Notes under the pieces: model-generated
What the model saw: the letters and a program-made list of their open reading frames with translations, nothing else
Database searches by the model: none
Told to the model about the DNA's origin: nothing
Assembly: GCA_050288705.1 (NCBI GenBank)
Contig: JBNKEI010000025.1
Span: 1 to 32,070, forward strand
Direction of reading: 5' to 3'
DNA: 32,070 bases
Origin: JBNKEI01 sp050288705
Lineage (GTDB): Bacteria; Myxococcota; Myxococcia; Myxococcales; UBA5297
Part shown: one piece after another, positions 8,603 through 17,241 of the stretch
Layout: every line of letters starts with the position of its first letter
Numbering within the stretch: the stretch's first letter is position 1
Position numbers and translations under genes: made by a program

Positions 8603-8794
8603 CTAAGCAGCTTTAGAAATTTTACCTGCTTTTAGACACCTAGTGCAAACCAATACTCGTTGAACACTCCCCTTTATATTCGCTCGTACTCGCTGTAGAT
8701 TAGGGAGAGTGCGCTTTTTGGTCTTGTTATTTGCATGACTAACATTGTTGCCGACCAGAGCACCTTTTCCGCAAAGTTCGCATCGAAAAGCCAT
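8603..8794 (-). CDS. rpmB: 50S ribosomal protein L28
   Basis: A 63-residue large-subunit protein of the zinc-binding form: C5/C8 (RCELCGKG) and C50/C53 (VLVCTRCLKAGK) make a four-cysteine site. The middle contains KTKKRTLPNLQRVR, typical of L28. The start at ATG 8794 is decided by AGGAG eight bases upstream; a GTG three codons earlier (8803) overlaps that site and is unlikely. It is monocistronic here, without rpmG next to it, and has its own promoter at 8846-8874. Confidence 0.96.
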   Translation of the reverse strand: MAFRCELCGKGALVGNNVSHANNKTKKRTLPNLQRVRANIKGSVQRVLVCTRCLKAGKISKAA

Positions 8795-8845
8795 AACCAA
8801 CACTCCTAACCGCGGCCTTGCTAGGCCATTTTCCTAAAAAATGCA

Positions 8846-8874
8846 TGTATAAGGCAAAAGACGCAGCGAGGCAA
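8846..8874 (-). promoter_or_regulatory. Candidate sigma-70 promoter of rpmB
   Basis: On the minus strand, TTGCCT (8874-8869) and TATACA (8851-8846) are separated by exactly 17 bases, with four of six consensus bases in each. It would give a 5' leader of about 45 bases. That leader contains a small hairpin (GGCCT and AGGCC at 8814-8827) just before the ribosome site; whether it controls L28 synthesis is unknown. Confidence 0.5.
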
Positions 8875-8972
8875 GGGAAAACATCAAGGTTCAAAAACTA
8901 GAACTCGAGTACCCCAGAAAAAACACGGCCTCGGGGCGCAGCGTTGAGCCTAGTGACCGGAATGAAAGTTCC

Positions 8973-9278
8973 CTAGGTGGGGGGAGTTGCGAGGCCTGTG
9001 ATCGCCTTACGTAGAACCTGCATTTCAGCCTTCTTCGAGCTCCTCTTGTATACGTCTCCAACATCGTTTAGAAGTTTTGTCAGTATATCCGCGACGGCAC
9101 GCTCGTTCTTCGGTCGACTGGAGGCTCGTATTTTCTCGTCGATGGCGCAAATTGTTGTTTGTCTGCATCCAGTGCATGGCTGTGGTTTTTGTGCGAAATA
9201 GAAAAAAGAGTTGGCTTCTTTAGCCCGAGCAAGCGGAAAGGATTCGCCCAGGCGGCGCTGCCGAGGCTCCTCGAAATA
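8973..9278 (-). pseudogene. 101-codon open frame without a normal start codon
   Basis: The frame is open between stops at 9279-9281 and 8973-8975, inside a 530-base gap with no other gene. Its translation looks protein-like in the second half (SSRPKNERAVADILTKLLND, then VYKRSSKKAEMQVLRK) and contains three cysteines (PCTGCRQTTICAID). There is no ATG, GTG or TTG before the methionine at codon 86, so it is either a decayed gene that lost its start, a gene with a rare start (CTG at codon 10), or chance. Codon use is richer in C-ending codons than the neighbours. I cannot assign a family. Other frames over the same DNA (plus 8977-9201, minus 9080-9289) look less protein-like. The rest of the gap holds only weak hairpins. 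Confidence 0.35.
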
Positions 9279-9336
9279 TCAGTGCGCAAAAGATAATGCG
9301 CTAAGTGAAATAAGCCTGCGAATAGTAAACTACACT

Positions 9337-10308
9337 TTAGGTCAGCTCAATGATCCGCTCTTCTAGCTTGCGCCCTTTGGAAACCGAAGAGACACCAACC
9401 CCCTTGGCTAGCAGAAACTTAAGCACCTCGGCAATCACGTTTTCGGCTTGGTACAGGCTTGGCGAATAATCTATCACTAGGGTTTTATGAGCCTGATCAA
9501 AAATGATTGCTCCTATACAGGGAATTGTTTCCAATTCTTTCTCAAATTCTTCTATAGGCGCAGTGTTCGACAAAACAATACGAATTTCTCCCGCCGATCG
9601 CGTGAGTTGCTCCATTGACCCACAAGTAACAAGCCGCCCTTGATTAAGGATGGCGGCAAAGTTACATAGTTCTTCTAATTCTTGCAAATTGTGGCTAGAA
9701 ATAATAATCGTTTGGCCGCCTTTTCGTTGTTGCTTAATATAATCGCGCAAAAGAAATGCACTTTTGGGATCAAGGCCAGCCGTAGGTTCATCGAGCAGCA
9801 CCAGTTGGGGGTTTCCCAGAAAAGCTTGAGCTAATCCGACCCGCTTTGCCATTCCATGAGAGAGTGCTCCGCAACGCATTTGCCAACACTGGGACATGCC
9901 AACTCTTTCTATGCTGTCCTTTGCTGCGTGAAGTGCTTTAGATCTACTTAATCCCATCAGTCGGCCGTAGTAGGTTAATAGCTCACCAACTTTGTCGTTT
10001 GCTGGAAGCAGTGCGTCTTGAGGAAGAGCTCCAATTTTTCCTTTTATTACTGGTAACGTTCCTGGCAACTGTCCAAGAACTCGAATTTTTCCAATATTTG
10101 GGCGAATATAACCGCAAATAAGCGAAAAGGTAGTGGTTTTGCCAGCTCCATTGGGACCAATAAGCCCAAAGACGGCTCCTTTTTCAATGATTAGCGCCAG
10201 ATCGCAAATTGCAACTTTTGGCCCAAAACGCTTTTCTACGCCTTCTATTTCAATGGCCAAATCTGCGGTATTGATTTTTTTGTAAAAAGAACAGGTGGAA
10301 GCGGTCAT
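9337..10308 (-). CDS. ABC-2 transporter ATP-binding protein
   Basis: A 323-residue cytoplasmic ATPase of the ABC-2/drug- and lipid-export type. Walker A GLIGPNGAGKTTTF, signature LSHGMAKR (the LSHGM variant common in this subfamily), Walker B LVLLDEPTAGLDP and switch histidine ISSHNLQELEE are all intact. After the ATPase core (about 17-230) there is an extra C-terminal domain of about 90 residues, as in ABC-2 ATPases with regulatory tails. The ATG overlaps the stop of the permease gene as ATGA, with GGAG upstream, so the two are translationally coupled. The substrate cannot be told. Confidence 0.93.
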   Translation of the reverse strand: MTASTCSFYKKINTADLAIEIEGVEKRFGPKVAICDLALIIEKGAVFGLIGPNGAGKTTTFSLICGYIRPNIGKIRVLGQLPGTLPVIKGKIGALPQDALLPANDKVGELLTYYGRLMGLSRSKALHAAKDSIERVGMSQCWQMRCGALSHGMAKRVGLAQAFLGNPQLVLLDEPTAGLDPKSAFLLRDYIKQQRKGGQTIIISSHNLQELEELCNFAAILNQGRLVTCGSMEQLTRSAGEIRIVLSNTAPIEEFEKELETIPCIGAIIFDQAHKTLVIDYSPSLYQAENVIAEVLKFLLAKGVGVSSVSKGRKLEERIIELT

Positions 10309-11192
10309 AAATTTCTCCTGCTAATGACCAGAACTGATAGGCCTATAAAAACCGCCGCAAAGCCACTGTATGCGGCTACAGAAACCATTACCTTAGAAAA
10401 ATCTGGTGAAAAAAGATTTTCTTGGTAATTGGAAGGTATAAAATAGCTAATAACTGGGAGATTGAGTAATCTTAATATCCAAAAGGCAAATAAAATGCTA
10501 AAGGAAGTAAGCAATGATAGTATGGGTGTGCGAAACAACGTAGAACACAAAGATACTAGCCCGACATAAGCTGAGGCATACACGAAGGTTAGTAGCCAAA
10601 AGCGTGCCATCGCGACTAACCCAAGGGCAATAGGAAAATCTAAAAATACCGCCGAGTAAACAAATACTGCTAGGTTGATGATTGCAGTAAGGCCTAACAA
10701 CACCAAGAGCTGCGCAGCCGCTTTACCAATGAGCAGACTTGTTCGTCTAGCACGCAATACGGTGAAACGTAATGATTTTGTTTGCAGCTCGCCTGCAATT
10801 TGATCAAACCCAATCAGTGTAGCTAGTAATGGCAAGAAAAGAAAAGAAAACCAAATCAAAAAAACTACTACTAGCGGGATTTGTGAAAGATAGCGCACAG
10901 TTTCGGTGTCATGGCTGAAAACTATTGCCAGGGCTCCGTGAGTTAAAGCATCGGCATGCCCCGGGGCGGCGTTTAATGCGGTCTGTAATACGCTGGTAGC
11001 TTTAAAAAACACCATGCCACTAGCGATTGCAGCTAGGGAGTAGAAAATGAGAAAAACAATGGACTTAGCGCTGCGAACAGTGCGTCGCATCTCCTGTCCG
11101 CCGATGATGACAATTTCTTGGAGTAAGTTCATAGGTGAGATGACGCTAGCAGTGGCGGCCAATGGCGTCAATGAGAGTGTGCAGCTCCCCAT
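10305..11192 (-). CDS. ABC-2 type transporter permease
   Basis: Up to 295 residues with about six hydrophobic segments: IVFLIFYSLAAIASGMVFF near the start, a pair at about 105-125, then four more to the C-terminal VISRRNL. It is the inner-membrane partner of the ATPase that follows, with which it shares an ATGA stop/start overlap. The longest reading starts at ATG 11192, but the first 20 residues look unlike a permease N-terminus, and ATG 11132 (MNLLQEIVIIGGQEMRRTVR) is the more natural start; neither has a clear ribosome site. Transcription is divergent from the thioesterase gene. Substrate unknown. Confidence 0.88.
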   Translation of the reverse strand: MGSCTLSLTPLAATASVISPMNLLQEIVIIGGQEMRRTVRSAKSIVFLIFYSLAAIASGMVFFKATSVLQTALNAAPGHADALTHGALAIVFSHDTETVRYLSQIPLVVVFLIWFSFLFLPLLATLIGFDQIAGELQTKSLRFTVLRARRTSLLIGKAAAQLLVLLGLTAIINLAVFVYSAVFLDFPIALGLVAMARFWLLTFVYASAYVGLVSLCSTLFRTPILSLLTSFSILFAFWILRLLNLPVISYFIPSNYQENLFSPDFSKVMVSVAAYSGFAAVFIGLSVLVISRRNL

Positions 11193-11303
11193 GTCAGTAT
11201 GGACAGTAATGCTTGGGAAAAGAATGCGCTAGACTATAAGCTCCGAGTTACGCATAAGTAATCGGTTTTTCTCAGGTAAGGCAAAGGTATTGAAGGCATT
11301 GTG

Positions 11304-11699
11304 ATGAGTAATCGCTCCCGAACATTAATGGATACCTTGGGAATGAAAGTGTTAGAAGCCTCGAATGAACGGGTGCGTATGAGCATGCCCATAGGTCCTG
11401 CTGTTTGCCAGCCATATGGCTCCTTGCATGGCGGGGCCTCGCTTGCGCTAGCCGAATCGGCTGCTTGCTTAGGGGCTAGTCTCCACCTTGATCAGGGAAC
11501 TCACCTGGCAGTGGGTATGGAAATAAACGCTAATCACTTGCGTCCAGTGCGGAAGGGAGTGGTAAAAGCCGAGGCAACTCCTTTACATGTGGGACGTTCT
11601 TCCATGGTATGGGATGTTAGACTGAAAGATGAACAGGAGAGACTAGTGTGTGTTGCTCGTTGCACAGTGGCAATAGTACCTAGGCCAATTGAATCTTAA
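11304..11699 (+). CDS. PaaI-type hotdog-fold thioesterase
   Basis: A 131-residue hotdog protein expected to hydrolyse an acyl- or aryl-CoA thioester. The active-site segment YGSLHGGASLALAESAA carries the conserved HGG and the acidic residue of the PaaI/YbgC-like group, followed by AVGMEINANHLRP and HVGRSSMVWDV. The start is taken as ATG 11304, with GAAGG seven bases upstream; GTG 11301 adds one residue. The true substrate (phenylacetyl-CoA, hydroxybenzoyl-CoA, DHNA-CoA or other) is not indicated by neighbours. Its stop codon overlaps the stop of the convergent antiporter gene by four bases, leaving no room for a terminator. Confidence 0.9.
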   Translation: MSNRSRTLMDTLGMKVLEASNERVRMSMPIGPAVCQPYGSLHGGASLALAESAACLGASLHLDQGTHLAVGMEINANHLRPVRKGVVKAEATPLHVGRSSMVWDVRLKDEQERLVCVARCTVAIVPRPIES

Positions 11700-13282
11700 T
11701 TACCCTCGTCTCTTCGCCCGAATATTAAGTGGACTAAATCGCGGTCTTCCTGGGTACAAAACAAGTAAACGTGGTCGCCGGGATGGAAAACGGTTTTACC
11801 TTTGGGGGCAATAAGGTCTTTGTCGCGCATAATTAATAAAACCGAGGTGGTTTCGGGAAAGGGTAAGTCAACAATGGCACTTCCTGAAACTGCAGATGCT
11901 CGTTCAATATAAAAGGACATTATTTCGCCATGAAGAAGCTGGGTGGAGCTAATTTCCAAGGCGGCGGGAGCGGGCGGGGGACCTTCGCTTTCTAAATGTA
12001 ATTTTCGGGTTACGTAGCGAACTGTTCCTCCGGGTATCAACGCTGATATCACCACTACAAAAAATACCACGTCGAAAATTCTTTCCGCCCCTGGCACGCG
12101 GGCGAGAATAGGAAAAATAGCCAAAACAATGGGAACGGCTCCGCGTAAACCAACCCAGCTTATGTAAATTATTTCGCGAACGGAAAAACGAAAGGGAAGA
12201 AGACAAATAGCAACCACTAGTGGACGCGCTAGCATGGCTAAAAAAAGCGCTAAAATAAATCCTATTTCGGCGACGTTGTACAGGCGCAGAGGCTTCACCA
12301 AAAGCCCCAATATTAGAAACATGCCTACTTGGCTAAGCCAGGCCATCGCATCATGAACACGTAATAGCCCTGATTTGTAGGGTAAACGAACATTGCCCAA
12401 AACTACCGCCGTTAAATACACTGCAAGAAATCCGCTTCCTCCCAATAACGTAGTTAGTCCAAATGAAGTTAATGCTAATCCTAGGCTAAGCACTGGAAAA
12501 AGACCGGCGGCAGGAAGATGTGCTTGGGTAATAAGGAAGCGTCCTCCGTATCCCAAAGCTAGTCCCAAAGTCGCGCCTAGAATTAATTGCGAAATGATTT
12601 GGGGAATTACTGCAAACGAAGGAGGGGTTGAAGATTGCAAGGCTGCAGTAAGCGCAATGGTAAGAATAACCGCCATAGGGTCATTCAATCCCGATTCCAA
12701 TTCCAAAGTGATGCCTACTCGCTGCTTAAGTTTGAGTCCACTTCCGCGCAGCACCGCAAAAACCGCGGCGGCATCAGTGGAAGAGACAATGGCTCCTAAC
12801 AGCAGTGCTTGTGGCCAAGGGAAACCAAGAAGTCGGGCTCCCAATCCAAAACAAAGGGCAGTTCCGGCAATACCTAGGGTTGCTAATAGACTAGCAGGAG
12901 CCAATCCTTTGCGCATTACTGCGGTAGGAGTATTCAGACCACCATCGAAAAGGATAAGCACTAAGGCAGCTACTCCCAGAGAAAAGGCAAGCGAATAAGA
13001 AGGGGAGGCTGCTCTTCCTAATTCGGTGCCGCCAGCCATTATTCCTAATAGGAGAAAAGCTAGATTCACAGGAATGCCGATGCGGCCTGAGGCGCGGCTA
13101 AAAAAAGCACTAATACCTGCCAGAGCACCGGCTATTGCCAGCACAAGTGCGGTTCGTGAAGGTTCGGCCAGCAATACCACCCCATTTGGTTTTTCGATGA
13201 AGGTCTGCTGAAGAAGGTATTCAACATCTGCGGATAGGCCCAGGGAGATAGAGGGAGAGAAAAGGACATTATTAGCTTTCAA
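11696..13282 (-). CDS. CPA1-family potassium/proton antiporter (NhaP2/CvrA type)
   Basis: A 528-residue inner-membrane cation/proton antiporter. About twelve hydrophobic helices run from residue 45 to 410, with the family motifs VALVLILFDGGLNTP and GAIVSSTDAAAVFAVLR (the aspartate thought to carry the ion) and ELESGLNDPMAVILT. A soluble TrkA-C-like domain occupies about 425-528 and may sense a ligand. This layout fits K+/H+ antiporters better than simple Na+/H+ ones. The longest reading starts at TTG 13282, but its first 40 residues are not family-like, so the real start may be a GTG or TTG just before LLAEPSRTALVLAIAG. It runs convergently into the thioesterase gene with overlapping stops. 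Confidence 0.9.
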   Translation of the reverse strand: MKANNVLFSPSISLGLSADVEYLLQQTFIEKPNGVVLLAEPSRTALVLAIAGALAGISAFFSRASGRIGIPVNLAFLLLGIMAGGTELGRAASPSYSLAFSLGVAALVLILFDGGLNTPTAVMRKGLAPASLLATLGIAGTALCFGLGARLLGFPWPQALLLGAIVSSTDAAAVFAVLRGSGLKLKQRVGITLELESGLNDPMAVILTIALTAALQSSTPPSFAVIPQIISQLILGATLGLALGYGGRFLITQAHLPAAGLFPVLSLGLALTSFGLTTLLGGSGFLAVYLTAVVLGNVRLPYKSGLLRVHDAMAWLSQVGMFLILGLLVKPLRLYNVAEIGFILALFLAMLARPLVVAICLLPFRFSVREIIYISWVGLRGAVPIVLAIFPILARVPGAERIFDVVFFVVVISALIPGGTVRYVTRKLHLESEGPPPAPAALEISSTQLLHGEIMSFYIERASAVSGSAIVDLPFPETTSVLLIMRDKDLIAPKGKTVFHPGDHVYLFCTQEDRDLVHLIFGRRDEGN

Positions 13283-13711
13283 ACGAACCCACTTTTGAGC
13301 CCGCGGGCTTGCCGGAAAGACTTTAGCCGTACCCGATGTGCGTTCGACAGCAACTAGCAGCTCAAGCGAAATTTTGAACTCTCATCGTTAGAAAAAGAAA
13401 GTGGAGTTGGTTCGAAATTAGGCGTAATAGTTAATCAGGATGTCGGAGCTTGAATTTTCAATAGCGTGTAAAAAAATTCTGTGATGATTTGATTGGAAAT
13501 TAAATACAGTTTGTTTTGTTAATCTTTTCACATCATTATAACTTCAGCGTGCTGCAGAAAAGCCCCCCTGGTCATGGTCATCCAGGGCCACATGAGCTGT
13601 GGGGCTATTCGTCATATCCAAACACAAGCAATATTGTTCCTTCTGGAATAGGAATCTCTTTTGGTAGAGCGCGGAGATCCCCTTCATAAGGTTAGTTGAT
13701 CGACCATTTCC
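13283..13711. other. Intergenic region between metF and the antiporter gene
   Basis: This is 429 bases without a convincing gene. It contains a structured metF terminator candidate (13561-13606), an AT-rich stretch (13470-13550) that could hold the antiporter promoter, and a perfect 12-base palindrome AGCCCGCGGGCT at 13298-13309 just upstream of the antiporter reading frame. A 28-codon open frame on the minus strand (13608-13691) reads like a protein end (IPIPEGTILLVFGYDE) but has no start and directly follows a stop; it may be a gene remnant. Confidence 0.4.
13561..13606 (-). terminator. Branched hairpin, probable metF terminator
   Basis: The sequence folds as a compact three-way junction: an outer stem AGCC/GGCT (13561-13564, 13603-13606), a six-pair hairpin CCCTGG/CCAGGG (13566-13571, 13582-13587; loop of ten) and a five-pair hairpin CCACA/TGTGG (13588-13592, 13598-13602; loop of five). 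On the minus strand, GGCTTTTCT follows at the 3' side, giving a short U-run, so termination of metF is the simplest reading. It lies about 105 bases past the metF stop. A small structured RNA is the alternative. Confidence 0.45.
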
Positions 13712-14581
13712 CTAGATAGCTTTTTGAATAGCCTGTATCACCTTGCGGGTGGCGGGGGACCTATTGAAAGTGTAGAAATGAATAGCACGTACCCCCTGCT
13801 GTAGAAGTTCAATGCATTGTGCGGCAGCATGAGCAACCCCTACTTCCAGCGAGGCTTGGGCGTTTCCTCGCCACTTTTCCAAGCCTTCGCGAAGGGAACT
13901 TGGTACCGCATCCCCGCCCATTTTGATTACACGCTCTAATTGCTCAATACTTACTACCGGCATAATACCGGGAACAATGGGAACAGTGATTCCACTTTCT
14001 TTGGTACGTCGCAAAAAATCAAAAAAAACCTGATTATCGAAAAAAAGCTGAGTAATAAGAAAATCTAGCCCGGCGTCTACTTTGTTGCGCAAATAATGCA
14101 GATCTTCCTCAGCAGATTTCGCCTCGGGATGTACTTCTGGGTAACAAGCTCCTCCTAGGCAAAATGAATGTTTTTGAGAACGAATAAAAGACACTAGCTG
14201 ATTAGCGTAAGCAAACCCTTGCGGGTTGGGAATAAAAGGCTCTCCCTTAGGAGGGTCTCCGCGCATAGCCAAAACATTCTCAATTCCTTCGTGCGCCAGG
14301 CGCTGTAATACTTCCTCGATTTCTTTTCGAGAGTGCCCCGTACAGGTCAGGTGGGCCATGGCTTCGATTTTCAGCTCATTTTTGATGTGTGAAGCAATTT
14401 CTACTGTACGTCCGCGAGTTCGGCCTCCTGCGCCATAAGTTACGGAAACAAATCCCGGCTTCAGAGACGCCAACTCGGAAATAGTTTCGTACAAAGACCG
14501 CAGCGCGGTTTCGTCTCGGGGAGGGAAAAACTCAAAAGAAAAGCATGGCTGAGTCTGGAGAAGACGGTCTTGGATTCGCAT
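13712..14581 (-). CDS. metF: 5,10-methylenetetrahydrofolate reductase
   Basis: A 289-residue TIM-barrel flavoenzyme that reduces methylene-THF to methyl-THF with NAD(P)H, supplying the methyl group for methionine synthesis. The N-terminal FSFEFFPPRDE, the folate/FAD-binding VSVTYGAGG, HLTCTGHSR, ENVLAMRGDPPKG and the NAD-site region FLITQLFFDNQVFFDFL are all there. The length matches bacterial MetF (about 290). ATG 14581 starts the frame. It is monocistronic here and divergent from the 14749 operon. The homocysteine methyltransferase partner is not in the window. Confidence 0.95.
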   Translation of the reverse strand: MRIQDRLLQTQPCFSFEFFPPRDETALRSLYETISELASLKPGFVSVTYGAGGRTRGRTVEIASHIKNELKIEAMAHLTCTGHSRKEIEEVLQRLAHEGIENVLAMRGDPPKGEPFIPNPQGFAYANQLVSFIRSQKHSFCLGGACYPEVHPEAKSAEEDLHYLRNKVDAGLDFLITQLFFDNQVFFDFLRRTKESGITVPIVPGIMPVVSIEQLERVIKMGGDAVPSSLREGLEKWRGNAQASLEVGVAHAAAQCIELLQQGVRAIHFYTFNRSPATRKVIQAIQKAI

Positions 14582-14622
14582 GCCAACTATTTATCTAAAT
14601 TTACCAGTCTATATCAAGCTAG

Positions 14623-14697
14623 CAAATTGCAAAACTCGCCGGAGAATGGGGTTTTTGGCGAGAGTACCAAGTAGTCAAGTAGGCATTGTTCATAGCG
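14623..14697 (+). repeat. Decayed copy A of the terminal-inverted-repeat element
   Basis: It matches the left half of the element at 20819 and 26416: AAATTGCAAAACTCGCCGG, then AATGGGGTTTTTGGCGAGAGT. After about 50 bases the match fades, and the internal GGCAAGC hairpin and the right terminal repeat are missing. One internal stem is better here than in the full copies (CTCGCC with GGCGAG). It lies about 50 bases upstream of the 14749 gene, in the same orientation as the other copies. Confidence 0.7.
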
Positions 14698-14748
14698 CAA
14701 CATTAGCAGTAGACTTCTCCCTTCCACCCCCGTGCAGCCGGAGCGGAA

Positions 14749-17241
14749 ATGGGAAATGTTTTTTTGGCCTATGCAGCTATTGTTTTAACCGCGCCGGTCA
14801 TTGCGGCGGACAAAGGACAAGTGACCCTTCCTTTGTCCGAATGGATTTCGATAGTTGATGAGGTTAGCTCGGCAAATACATCCCTACCGTCGCCAGTACC
14901 GGTCTGCCCGATTGAACGTCGAATCGAGGGGCGCTTTCAAAAGGGATTACTGCGCGCCACTCTTGTTGCCCGATTTGAAGTACTTGACGCCTACTTGGGT
15001 CATGTCCGGGTGCCAATAATTGATAGTCTTGCCTCGGTTTCGCAGGTGACTCTCGATGGTCAGCGCACTTCCTTGTTGAGTGAAAATGGTCTCTACACGG
15101 TTGGAGTAAATAGTCCGGGAGTGCATGAAGTTCGCCTAACTTTTTTCTGGGGCAAAGAGCAAGACCGCTTTGCAAGGCGAATTTCTTTTCGCTTACCGGA
15201 AGCGGGCGCGACCTTTTTGGAAATCTCCGTGCCGGAAACGGAAGTTGAGCCTCAGTTGGACCACGGAGCTTTTAGCGCCATTGAGGTAAGAGAACGGGAA
15301 ACCGTGCTGCGTGGCCACCTTGACGCCACTGGCCTTTTTGAACTTTCGTGGGCGCGGCGGCTTACTCATCGAGCTCAGACCAAGGCGCGTAGTGAAATGC
15401 GTCTGCACAGTTTGTTTTCCATTCGCGAGGCCATGGTTACCAGTGTGGCTGCCTTCGACATCGAGATGCTGGACGGCGAGACTGATCGCATTGATTTGCA
15501 GCTACCTCCGGGAATTGAAATCACTGCGGTGGAAGGCGACGCGGTGTTGCAATGGCGCACTGAAGCTAGAGAGGGGGGGCGTTTAACCATATTGTTGCGG
15601 TATTTAGTAGAGGACTACACTCGAATAGTGGTGCATTTCCAATTTCCCATCGATGTGGAAAAACCAATTGTTTTAATAATGCCTTATTCAACCGAAGGGA
15701 TACCAATAAGTGGCGCTTTAGGAGTGCAAGGGCCAGCCGGTCTCCATGTAACTGTAAACAATTCGTTGCGAGCTGCTCCTCTGCCGCTGCGCGATGCACC
15801 CGCAATGCTATCGGATCTCACCGAAAGCCCATTGTTACTGGCATTCACATTTACCGAGCCTCCCCAGGTCACTTTAAAGGTAGTTCGAAACGCTAGTGTA
15901 GAAGTTACTAGCTCAATGATTGACGAAATGCAGTCTTCCACGGTGGTAATAGCCGACGGAAAAGAAGTAACCAAAATTAGGCTGCGACTGCGCAATAACG
16001 CCAGACAGTATTTAACCCTTCGGCTGCCGCCGGGCTCAGTGCTTACTCATTCATTAATTGATGGCCAGCCAATACGGCCAGCAGTTTCTACCGATAGCCG
16101 GGGTGAGATTCTTCTTATTCCTATGCGCCAAAGTGAAAAAATAAGCGACTCGAAGGGGCGTATGCACGTAGTGCAAAGCGGGGAAACCCTGTCCGACATT
16201 GCCAATTTTTATTATTCAGACCCCGACAAATGGAAAATCATTCTCGACCGCAACCAGTTAGACAGCGCCTATGATTTAGTGGCCGGTCAGCAATTGCGTA
16301 TTCCTCGGGATGAAAACGCTACCGTCGAGGAAAGTGTATTTGTTGTCGAACTGGCCTATACTAATCATTATCAGCCATTGAGCTGGAATGGCCGGTTGGG
16401 TCTAACGCTTCCGGAAGTAGATATTGAGACCCTTAAAGCCACCTGGCATCTTTATTTACCAAAAAGCATTTATCCAATTAACTTTCATTCGAATCTGACG
16501 CAATATTCCGCTATCCGTTACGATATATTCCGTCGAATTCGTGATTTTCTTGGTCGAGTATGGGGGTATAGCAATGCCTGGGCTAAAAAGTATGAAAAAG
16601 GGAGTTACGAAAATATTCTTACCAAGCGAAAAGTAATATACCAAGAAGAGGTGCAGAAACGAGCCGGCGGGGAAGAAGTGCTTTCCAGCTTTCCTTTGGT
16701 TGGTGAGCGTTATCGCTTTAAGCGTATTCTGTTGGGAAGCGAGACGCCACAAATAGCGGTAAGATATTTAACTCGATCGTTAATCGGGCCAATCCGCTGG
16801 ATTTCATTTATAATTGCTTGGAGCTTGGTTTCATTGCTGCTATTCGTAAGCCTTCCCCGATACTGGGTTTGGATTATTATGGGAACCCTTGCAGTTTTGC
16901 TGTTTGGAGCGGGATATTATGTTCTAGGTGTGCACCGAAGAGTTTTGTGGGGAATTGACGCGGCTTTGATTTTGCGGTTGCTAAGTATTGAATATTCAAG
17001 AATTTACCGCGGACTTCTGGTCTATCTTCGCGAGCCTTGGTTAGTTTTTGCGCTAGTCAGTTTACGCAATTTAGCAGTTTTATTTGCCGGGTGTCTGGTG
17101 TTGTGGATTGTACTGGCTTTTCCTCTATTGCTTTCCACTATGGTATTTATTGCCTTGTTTTTATGGTGGCATTTATATGGTCGTGCTATCCCTAAATTAA
17201 AGCAAGAAATCGCCCGCCCCCCGGAGGTATCTCATGAATAG
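14749..17241 (+). CDS. Large exported beta-rich membrane protein with LysM domain (paralog 1)
   Basis: An 830-residue protein of unknown function. A signal-like start ends near AADKG (about 20). A long beta-rich region contains LPLSEW near 27 and repeated strand/turn segments (VPIIDSLASVSQVTLDGQ). The shared motif LRLPPGSVLTHSLIDGQPI lies at about 420-440, followed by a LysM domain at about 471-517 (HVVQSGETLSDIANFYYSD, ending GQQLRIP) that should bind peptidoglycan. The C-terminal 150 residues hold about five hydrophobic helices. Inference: a periplasmic beta domain anchored in the inner membrane and touching the cell wall. GGAG five bases before ATG 14749 decides the start. It overlaps the next gene by eight bases; that gene is a paralog. 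I recall similar unnamed proteins in Myxococcota-like genomes. Confidence 0.82.
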   Translation: MGNVFLAYAAIVLTAPVIAADKGQVTLPLSEWISIVDEVSSANTSLPSPVPVCPIERRIEGRFQKGLLRATLVARFEVLDAYLGHVRVPIIDSLASVSQVTLDGQRTSLLSENGLYTVGVNSPGVHEVRLTFFWGKEQDRFARRISFRLPEAGATFLEISVPETEVEPQLDHGAFSAIEVRERETVLRGHLDATGLFELSWARRLTHRAQTKARSEMRLHSLFSIREAMVTSVAAFDIEMLDGETDRIDLQLPPGIEITAVEGDAVLQWRTEAREGGRLTILLRYLVEDYTRIVVHFQFPIDVEKPIVLIMPYSTEGIPISGALGVQGPAGLHVTVNNSLRAAPLPLRDAPAMLSDLTESPLLLAFTFTEPPQVTLKVVRNASVEVTSSMIDEMQSSTVVIADGKEVTKIRLRLRNNARQYLTLRLPPGSVLTHSLIDGQPIRPAVSTDSRGEILLIPMRQSEKISDSKGRMHVVQSGETLSDIANFYYSDPDKWKIILDRNQLDSAYDLVAGQQLRIPRDENATVEESVFVVELAYTNHYQPLSWNGRLGLTLPEVDIETLKATWHLYLPKSIYPINFHSNLTQYSAIRYDIFRRIRDFLGRVWGYSNAWAKKYEKGSYENILTKRKVIYQEEVQKRAGGEEVLSSFPLVGERYRFKRILLGSETPQIAVRYLTRSLIGPIRWISFIIAWSLVSLLLFVSLPRYWVWIIMGTLAVLLFGAGYYVLGVHRRVLWGIDAALILRLLSIEYSRIYRGLLVYLREPWLVFALVSLRNLAVLFAGCLVLWIVLAFPLLLSTMVFIALFLWWHLYGRAIPKLKQEIARPPEVSHE

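Noticed and set aside
8977..9201. Plus-strand frame of 74 codons in the rpmB-ABC gap
   Set aside because: Leucine/serine-rich, with no family resemblance and no ribosome site; it lies opposite the more protein-like minus-strand frame.
9080..9289. Minus-strand frame of 69 codons in the same gap
   Set aside because: Composition looks random and it has no ribosome site. Joining it to the neighbouring frame by a frameshift gave no recognisable protein.
13608..13691. Short open frame ending LLVFGYDE downstream of metF
   Set aside because: Only 28 codons, no start codon, and directly after a stop; mentioned in the intergenic entry but not called a gene.
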